64,000 nt of DNA, taken from contig NZ_CP030118.1 of the NCBI RefSeq assembly GCF_006968745.1, forward strand, positions 5,019,943 to 5,083,942, read 5' to 3'. Both the position numbers and the translations under genes were made by a program. The notes below the pieces were generated by a model. It made no database searches. It was not told the origin of the DNA and saw only the letters and a list, made by a program, of their open reading frames with translations. Source of the DNA: Brasilonema sennae CENA114. Lineage in GTDB: Bacteria; Cyanobacteriota; Cyanobacteriia; Cyanobacteriales; Nostocaceae. This document shows positions 58,383 to 64,000 of this stretch, one piece after another. The stretch's first letter is position 1; each line of letters begins with the position of its first letter.

Positions 58383-59198
58383 ATGTCACCTTACCTGGAA
58401 GCCATTTCTATTTACCCAATTAAATCTCTCGACAAGATTGATGTCAATTTAGCAAGAATTCTTGAGAGTGGCGCACTTGAGCATGATCGAGAGTTTGCCT
58501 TATTTGATGAACAAGGTCATTTTGTCAATGCAAAGCGCAATGCCAAGATTCACTTGCTGCGATCAACGTTTGATCCTAACTTAAAAACACTCTCCCTACA
58601 CATTCAGGGAACTGACCAAAAAGCTATTTTTCACCTTCATGATCAGCAACCCTCTCTAGAAGCCTGGTTAAGTGATTATTTTGGTTTTCCAGTTAAGTTA
58701 ATGCAAAACACAATAACTGGTTTTCCAGATGATCTTAATGCTAAAGGACCCACCGTGGTTAGTACAGCCACACTTGAAGAAGTCGCTTCCTGGTTTCCTA
58801 ATATGAGTGTTGATGAAATGCGACTCCGTATGCGAGCGAATATAGAAATTGGTGGAGTTCCAGCGTTTTGGGAAGATCAATTATTTACTGAAGCAGGAAA
58901 GTACGTTCACTTTCAAATAGGAGAAGTCTTGTTTGAGGGAGTGAATCCTTGTCAGCGTTGCGTCGTTCCCTCACGAGATTCTCAAACAGGAAAGGTGACA
59001 ACTCATTTTCAGAAAGTGTTTGTGGCTAAGCGCAAAGATTCTCTACCATCTTGGACAACGTCAACCCGTTTCAATCATTTCTACAAGTTAAGCGTGAATA
59101 CAAATATACCTGCATCAGAAGCAGGAAAAATACTACATCAAGGAGATGAGGTCAAAATTCTGAGTGTCAGCCAAAGCAACGTAAGGATAGCGGATTGA
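58383..59198 (+). CDS. MOSC-domain protein
   Basis: 271 residues from the ATG at 58383 (MSPYLEAISIYPIKSLDKID). The N-terminal beta-barrel domain (EAISIYPIKSLDKID, LEHDREFALFD) is followed by a MOSC domain with NPCQRCVVPSRDSQTG, whose Cys is the expected molybdenum-cofactor or sulfur carrier site. Related proteins reduce N-hydroxylated compounds or transfer sulfur. A cofactor is inferred, not seen. Confidence 0.85.
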   Translation: MSPYLEAISIYPIKSLDKIDVNLARILESGALEHDREFALFDEQGHFVNAKRNAKIHLLRSTFDPNLKTLSLHIQGTDQKAIFHLHDQQPSLEAWLSDYFGFPVKLMQNTITGFPDDLNAKGPTVVSTATLEEVASWFPNMSVDEMRLRMRANIEIGGVPAFWEDQLFTEAGKYVHFQIGEVLFEGVNPCQRCVVPSRDSQTGKVTTHFQKVFVAKRKDSLPSWTTSTRFNHFYKLSVNTNIPASEAGKILHQGDEVKILSVSQSNVRIAD

Positions 59199-59631
59199 AC
59201 AACATCCAAATCACTCGTTTAACCTCACCCTGCCCTATCGGGCATCCCTCTCCTTAGCAAGGAGAGGGAAAGATTGACTGGTTCCCAGCCTGGAGGCTGG
59301 GAACCCATCCTGGGAGGCTCCGCCTCCGGGGGCTTGACAGAGGCAGAGCCTCTCAAAATACATTCCCAGCTTAGAAGCTGGGAACGAGGCAACCTCACCC
59401 TGCCCTGTCGGGCATCCCTCTCCTTATTAAGGAGAGGGAAAGATTTTAGCGCCGATTCAAGCGAGGGTGAGGTGAAAACGAGATGTGTGTACACGGTAGC
59501 CTTGATAAGGAGAGGGGTTGGGGCTAAATTTTTAAAGATTAGCAACTGATTACCCAAATTTACTCACAGCATGACAAAATCGATAGATTGACAAACTTGT
59601 ATATGTAGAGATACAAAATAGAGGTTTTGGT
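59199..59631. repeat. composite palindromic repeat array
   Basis: Two direct copies of a CCTCACCCTGCCCT...GGAGAGGGAAAGAT unit (59221-59275 and 59391-59447) enclose hairpins GGTTCCCAGCC/GGCTGGGAACC (59280-59305), GGAGGCTCCGCCTCC (near 59313) and TTCCCAGCTTAGAAGCTGGG (59363-59382). No gene is supported. Confidence 0.8.
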
Positions 59632-60282
59632 GTGAGTACATTCTTATCTAGTGTCGCTGTCTTACTCTCGACTTTGGCTTTATTATGCAGTGGCTATACG
59701 GCTTACCAAGTTTTCACCCTACAACAGACGTTGAATGTTGCAAGTGCTGGTAGTAGGAACGCCACCATTTCTACCCCAAAAACTTCCAGTTCAGAAACTA
59801 GTACTGTTCCTCCTGACACGACATCTAAGTCACCAGAAGCGCCTGCGTCTTCATCTTCAACCACAACACCACAATCAACAGCTTCCACTGGTAGTGCTAT
59901 AAAATCTGGTGAATTTGTACAACCTTCCTTTGGAAAGAAAGCAGAAGTAGAGTTACTATCGCTAAAGCGGATTAAAGATCCAGAAACAGGAAACCGTGAT
60001 GTCGTGAATCTGCAGATGCGTATCCGTCGGCTTGCTACAGATGGAATTAATCCTGGTGAATCTGTAGGAGTCTACACCACAACAGCACGTAATCCAGATA
60101 CAAGCGAAACCTATAAAGGAGTTGACGTCAAACGCTCAACGGGTAGTGTTGATCTATCTTCTTTGCGTCCTCAAGCTTCAGCTGATGCTTATGTCTGGTT
60201 AAGAATTCCTGAAGGTGTTAACAGCATAGACGTTTTTGTTCCAGATACTGCGGCATTTAAAAATGTGCCAGTTTCTAATTAG
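59632..60282 (+). CDS. membrane-anchored protein with a Ser/Thr-rich linker
   Basis: 216 residues starting with GTG. A membrane segment (SVAVLLSTLALLCSGYTAYQV) precedes a 50-residue Ser/Thr/Pro linker and a beta-rich domain (VELLSLKRIKDPETGNRDVV, LQMRIRRLATDGINPGESVG) that may be extracytoplasmic. The layout resembles DUF4352-like immunoglobulin-fold proteins, but I do not recognise a defined family. Confidence 0.6.
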   Translation: MSTFLSSVAVLLSTLALLCSGYTAYQVFTLQQTLNVASAGSRNATISTPKTSSSETSTVPPDTTSKSPEAPASSSSTTTPQSTASTGSAIKSGEFVQPSFGKKAEVELLSLKRIKDPETGNRDVVNLQMRIRRLATDGINPGESVGVYTTTARNPDTSETYKGVDVKRSTGSVDLSSLRPQASADAYVWLRIPEGVNSIDVFVPDTAAFKNVPVSN

Positions 60283-60450
60283 TCCTGAGTCTTACAGCCA
60301 TTTCCAGGTAAATAGACCACAGTCGTGGGAGTGAATGACATTGCACCTCTACAAACGGTGTGGTTCATTTAGGTGAAAACTGCTGTAAGTGATGAGTCCT
60401 GAGTTGTAAGACGTAGATACTCACAACTCAGAACTGAAAACTCAGTAGTT

Positions 60451-61377
60451 TTACTTCATCGAATAGCGGTATTCTCGTCTTGAGGCAAACTGTCTATATC
60501 CAGCACGTTGAAAGGCGTGAACCATTGGTACATTCACAGTGTCGGCGTCGCTACGGATGCGTACAGCACCGTTGGACTTAAGGGTGAGAGTTCCCTGCTG
60601 TAGCAAATCATTGACGTAGCCTTGTCCCCGGTGTTCTGGAACTACACCAATAAACCCAATGATAGCTCCACCGTCGTTTTCTGCTGGCATAATTAAACCT
60701 ACAAGAGTTTCGTCCTGGGTGTAAGCTAGTTGCCACCACGTCGGGTTGTACTTGAGAGCCTTCGACGTATGAAAGCGTTCCAGTGCTTCTTGCTCTAAAC
60801 CTAGTTTAGCCTGGTCATGCAAGATGGAACGATCCAGAGTTTGTGACGACACTTGCATGATGCCGTGAATGAAAGCATCTTCACCAACCTGATTAAGCGA
60901 ACGGAAAGTCAGCCGATTTGATAGCGTTATCTGAGTCTGAGTATCTTTCCACTCAAAGCGAATCGTTTCTCTATTTAGAGAGAATCCAAACTTTTCCAAC
61001 AGCTCAATTCGTTTCTCAAGGTATGTGGAGTAGGGTGATGGAATATCGAGTTGATACTCCATACTGTCACTATCATGAAGCTGCAACTGTGTCAAGCTTT
61101 GTTGTAAAAGCTGTGTGCCGACTGCAAGATAGTTGGCGTTCCAAGGGAGTTCCAAAAAATCACAAATGAAAGGCTTGCCGAGTGATGGTAAACTCCAGTA
61201 AACAATACGCCCGACGAACTCTCCTGCTTCTTCAGCGACAAAGCACCACTCCGGGCGAACGTAGCCTTCATCCCACATATCTCTCAAATAATTGAGAAAA
61301 TGCTCGTTTAGATCAGCTTGTTCACTGAAATTAGCGAAGACTTCCAGTTCCTCGCGGCGAATAGGGCGAATATCCAT
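60451..61377 (-). CDS. GNAT-family N-acetyltransferase
   Basis: 308 residues. The C-terminal half has the GNAT acetyl-CoA loop IGFIGVVPEHRGQGYVNDLL and the following VPMVHAFQRAGYRQF. The N-terminal half may be a second, degenerate GNAT domain (EEAGEFVGRIVYWSLP). Substrate unknown. The start at 61377 (MDIRPIRREELEVF) is typical for the fold. No operon partner. Confidence 0.85.
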   Translation of the reverse strand: MDIRPIRREELEVFANFSEQADLNEHFLNYLRDMWDEGYVRPEWCFVAEEAGEFVGRIVYWSLPSLGKPFICDFLELPWNANYLAVGTQLLQQSLTQLQLHDSDSMEYQLDIPSPYSTYLEKRIELLEKFGFSLNRETIRFEWKDTQTQITLSNRLTFRSLNQVGEDAFIHGIMQVSSQTLDRSILHDQAKLGLEQEALERFHTSKALKYNPTWWQLAYTQDETLVGLIMPAENDGGAIIGFIGVVPEHRGQGYVNDLLQQGTLTLKSNGAVRIRSDADTVNVPMVHAFQRAGYRQFASRREYRYSMK

Positions 61378-61771
61378 GATGAATCTCCTAAGACTGTAGC
61401 GATAGTTACTTGTTTGCTGAAAGTCATCATAGGTATCACCCCCTGAGTATAAATATAATGATGGTCGGTAGAGGAATCTACCATTTCCTCAATAATAACA
61501 CAGGGTGAGCATTGCCCACCTTAGAGAAAACCCCTGTAAGTGATGAATCCTCAGTTGTAATACTAAATCCGCTGTTAATACCCACCTATGTTGTAGAGAC
61601 ATTACATTTGCGTGTTCTACATTAAATGTCTTTGACCTCATACGCAAAAAAATACTAGGTAATTTGGCAACAAAAGGCACATTCTCTGCGTCATGATAAG
61701 GAGTATGGAGGCACCCCTCATTTATGGGTACTGTACGAAGGTTATCGATCTTACTCAAAGTGTAATGAACT
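61378..61771. other. intergenic region with a GGGTGAGCATTGCCCACC palindrome
   Basis: The palindromic repeat at 61503-61520 belongs to the family also seen at 24275, 24466, 24514 and 62434. The rest holds divergent promoters; no gene. Confidence 0.5.
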
Positions 61772-62410
61772 ATGTTTAATTGGTTAAAAAGAATCTTATC
61801 TGTATTCCTGATTGCTCTGATAATCACACTTCATCTGAGCTTTACTTCAGCAGCACCTGCATTTGCTTCTACTCCTTTGGACTTTATATCGCCAAAGTAT
61901 ATTGAGAAACTCCTATTCAATAAGCAGCTTGTTAAAGATGCAAAAAACTTTCTGGAAATAACGCCGGAAACGATTTGTAGGGCTTACTCCGATAAGTTAA
62001 CGGGCACTGATAATTCGACTTGGGAAGCGATTGAGAAAGGAGCAATCTCAACCTTCACAATTACTAAGGCGGTTGCATCTGCTTCTACCGCAGGTGCGGG
62101 GGCGTTGGCTGGTTATGCCGGAACCGCATCAGCCGTTTCTCAGTTGGGATTAGGCGGTCTAACAACTGCACTAGCTGGAATGATGGGTAGTAGCGTTGCG
62201 GGAGCAGCCGCAACTGCAGTTGTCACATCAGCAGTTGGAGGTCCACTTGTTATGGGCGCACTTCTTGTGGGTGGTACAGGTGCTGTTGCTTTCGGCAGTG
62301 ATAAATTGTTGAGGTTGGGCTTTGAACATTTGGGCAACTGGGCGGAAAGCTACTGTAGCTTGTCTGCTGCTTTCAAATCACATGATGATGTAGCAATCGC
62401 TGCTCATTGA
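61772..62410 (+). CDS. exported Gly/Ala-rich protein of unknown function
   Basis: 212 residues. A signal peptide (LKRILSVFLIALIITLHLSF, cleavage near APAFA) precedes a short soluble part. A long Gly/Ala-rich hydrophobic region follows (residues about 100-175: GAGALAGYAGTASAVSQLGL, GMMGSSVAGAAATAVVTSAV), then an amphipathic C-terminus (CSLSAAFKSHDD). The small-residue helix packing (GxxxG, AxxxA) is what membrane-embedded multimers show. No family recognised; a channel or bacteriocin-like role is possible but unsupported. Confidence 0.65.
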   Translation: MFNWLKRILSVFLIALIITLHLSFTSAAPAFASTPLDFISPKYIEKLLFNKQLVKDAKNFLEITPETICRAYSDKLTGTDNSTWEAIEKGAISTFTITKAVASASTAGAGALAGYAGTASAVSQLGLGGLTTALAGMMGSSVAGAAATAVVTSAVGGPLVMGALLVGGTGAVAFGSDKLLRLGFEHLGNWAESYCSLSAAFKSHDDVAIAAH

Positions 62411-62433
62411 GAGGTCAAAACGTTGCAAATATA

Positions 62434-62455
62434 AGGGTGAGCATTGCCCACCCTA
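62434..62455. repeat. GGGTGAGCATTGCCCACCC palindrome
   Basis: AGGGTGAGCATTGCCCACCCT between the exported protein and the ilvB stop. It may act as a terminator for both convergent genes; copies elsewhere (24275, 24466, 24514, 61503) make it a dispersed repeat. Confidence 0.6.
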
Positions 62456-62482
62456 CACAATTATTCTTGAACCACAATCGCT

Positions 62483-64000
62483 CTACAACTTCGTACCGCA
62501 CTCAGGGCAGAAGTTATTATTCGGCAGGTTTTTCGCACCGCAGTTGTTGCAGAAAACTGGCTCTAGCGAAGCTTTCTGTGGCTGACGTGGTAAGCCAATC
62601 ATCTGAGCGTTGCTCTTTCCAGGAGCGATCATTGGGTAACAGTTTTCGTCTCTGGTCACGTGGACATTGACGATAACTGGACCAGGGTGTGCTAGCATTT
62701 CGGCGATCGCATCTTTCAACTCCTCTCGGCTTGTGATCACCATGCCCTTGATGCCATACGCCTTTGCCAAAAACTCAATATCTGGCATTCCCACTTCCAT
62801 ATTCGAGCAGGAGTAACGCTCGCCGTAGAAGGCTTGTTGCCATTGGCGCACCATTCCCTGCCAGCCGTTGTTTAGGATAACTGTCTTGACATTGATACCA
62901 TATTGTGCGGCTGTTCCCAGTTCCTGTAAATTCATTTGGAAACTGGCATCACCGCTAATACAGATGACTTCTTGATCCGGAACCCCCACCTTCGCGCCTA
63001 TTGCTGCGGGTAAACCGAAACCCATCGTTCCCAAACCACCACTGGAAATCCAGCGCCGTGGACCATTGTTGAGGAATTGTGCTGCCCACATTTGATGTTG
63101 ACCAACATCTGTTGTGTAATAGGCGTCGGGTCCTTGGCGACCAATTTCTACAATCACCTCTTGCGGTGAGATACTGTCAGCATGGTGTGGCACCTCCAGA
63201 GGATATTCTTCCTTCCAGCGGTTGATCAGGTTCAGCCATTCTTGGGTTTGGCTCGGTATGGTGTTGACACCTGTTTGCTGACAGCGACGTAACAAATCAG
63301 TCAGTACTTTCCGTACATCACCAACGATAGGTACGTCTGGAACGCGGTTCTTACCTACCTCTGCAGGATCGATATCAATGTGAATGACCTTAGCACGGGT
63401 AGCGAATTCATCCAACTTACTTGTAACGCGGTCATCAAATCTTGCACCAACACAAATCAGCAAATCACAATCTGTGACAGCAAAGTTAGCGTATGCGGTG
63501 CCGTGCATTCCCAGCATTCCTACAGAAAGGGGATGATGTTCGTCAAAAGCACCGATACCCATCAACGTTGTGCTGACGGGGATATTAAACATTTCTGCCA
63601 GTTGTTTCACTTCTTCGTGGGCACCAGAGGCGATCGCACCTCCACCCACATACAACAAAGGACGGCGACTTTCGCGGATTAATTGTATTGCTGCACAAAC
63701 CTGCCGTGGATTACCCTTCACCGTGGGACGATACCCTGGTAACTTCACTTTTCCCGGTTCCACAGGCACGTAGTCAAATTCTTCAAGCGCCACATCCTTG
63801 GGAACATCAATCAAAACTGGTCCCGGACGTCCAGTGCTAGCGATGTGGAAGGCTTCAGCAACAATTCGCGCCATATCTTTAACGTCACGCACCACATAGG
63901 AGTGCTTGACGATTGGTAGCGTGATTCCGTAAATATCAGTTTCTTGGAACGCGTCCGTACCGATAACCGCCCGTGAGACCTGTCCGGTGACAATAACCAT
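62483..64000 (-). CDS. ilvB: acetolactate synthase large subunit (partial, start outside the window)
   Basis: 505 codons; the N-terminal part, including the catalytic Glu, lies beyond 64000. Motifs: VLIDVPKDVALEEFDYVPVE, YVGGGAIASGAHEEVKQLAE, SGGLGTMGFGLPAAIGAKVG and the thiamine-binding GDASFQMNLQELGTAAQYGI with NNGWQGMV. It makes acetolactate or acetohydroxybutyrate for branched-chain amino acids. The C-terminal 25 residues form a zinc ribbon: FCNNCGAKNLPNNNFCPECG, two CxxC pairs. This is not part of the E. coli enzyme and may be a cyanobacterial feature. The gene reads toward smaller coordinates. Confidence 0.96.
   Translation of the reverse strand: MVIVTGQVSRAVIGTDAFQETDIYGITLPIVKHSYVVRDVKDMARIVAEAFHIASTGRPGPVLIDVPKDVALEEFDYVPVEPGKVKLPGYRPTVKGNPRQVCAAIQLIRESRRPLLYVGGGAIASGAHEEVKQLAEMFNIPVSTTLMGIGAFDEHHPLSVGMLGMHGTAYANFAVTDCDLLICVGARFDDRVTSKLDEFATRAKVIHIDIDPAEVGKNRVPDVPIVGDVRKVLTDLLRRCQQTGVNTIPSQTQEWLNLINRWKEEYPLEVPHHADSISPQEVIVEIGRQGPDAYYTTDVGQHQMWAAQFLNNGPRRWISSGGLGTMGFGLPAAIGAKVGVPDQEVICISGDASFQMNLQELGTAAQYGINVKTVILNNGWQGMVRQWQQAFYGERYSCSNMEVGMPDIEFLAKAYGIKGMVITSREELKDAIAEMLAHPGPVIVNVHVTRDENCYPMIAPGKSNAQMIGLPRQPQKASLEPVFCNNCGAKNLPNNNFCPECGTKL

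Overview
The window reads as chromosomal DNA of a filamentous, probably heterocyst-forming cyanobacterium (Nostocales-like; genus not determinable here). Evidence: photosystem II genes psbB and psbT, an A2-type terminal oxidase operon, sucrose synthase, many HIP1 octamers (GCGATCGC), heptanucleotide tandem repeats (STRRs) between genes, and a heavy load of short palindromic repeats. No plasmid, prophage or CRISPR signature is visible. No intact transposase gene is present; only a TnpB fragment and several small non-autonomous repeats with terminal inverted repeats remain.

Layout. 0.2-7 kb: gamma-glutamylcyclotransferase-like protein, then a cell-envelope group (ECF sigma factor and anti-sigma factor, L,D-transpeptidase, ComFB-type protein, M23 peptidase, site-2 protease). 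7-9.5 kb: secreted protein of unknown function, TnpB remnant, nitroreductase remnant. 9.6-13.5 kb: ribosomal protein S1, psbT, psbB and a small conserved protein. 13.9-16.9 kb: oligopeptide-type ABC binding protein and a single permease. 17.2-21.2 kb: a CHAT caspase-like/NTPase gene followed by a membrane-anchored STAND-like NTPase gene, the best candidate for an undescribed conflict or cell-death module. 21.4-28.6 kb: GMC oxidoreductase and an operon for a CuA-less (quinol-type) heme-copper oxidase with two DUF2231 membrane proteins.

29.6-32.9 kb: glutathione S-transferase, a repeat-rich stretch, a charged protein of unknown function and a Uma2-type nuclease carrying an in-frame repeat insertion. 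33-40 kb: cobalamin genes cobI, cobH, cobG (behind a probable cobalamin riboswitch), divergent cobL, a HEPN-like protein, a HicBA toxin-antitoxin pair and cobK. 40-41.9 kb: long AT-rich non-coding stretch with small inverted-repeat elements. 42-44.7 kb: a PATAN-REC response regulator and an Hpt-only CheA-like fragment. 44.7-46.3 kb: cobA and a CbiX/SirB-type chelatase. 46.5-64 kb: Mn catalase, DUF4359 protein, tRNA-His, sucrose synthase, two peptidoglycan-binding proteins, Ca2+/H+ antiporter, GH57/DUF3536 protein, nuclease, MOSC protein, GNAT enzyme, a glycine/alanine-rich membrane protein and the truncated acetolactate synthase gene ilvB with a zinc-ribbon tail.

How the genes fit together. 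CobA, CbiX, CobI, CobG, CobH, CobL and CobK cover much of corrin-ring synthesis, with riboswitch control proposed for the cobG-cobH-cobI run. The oxidase operon makes a quinol oxidase of the kind linked to heterocyst respiration in Anabaena. The sigma factor group may couple an envelope signal to peptidoglycan remodelling. Repeat insertion is a recurring theme: repeats lie between the genes of the oxidase and cob operons, and inside the reading frames of the Uma2 gene and the 5' end of cobA.
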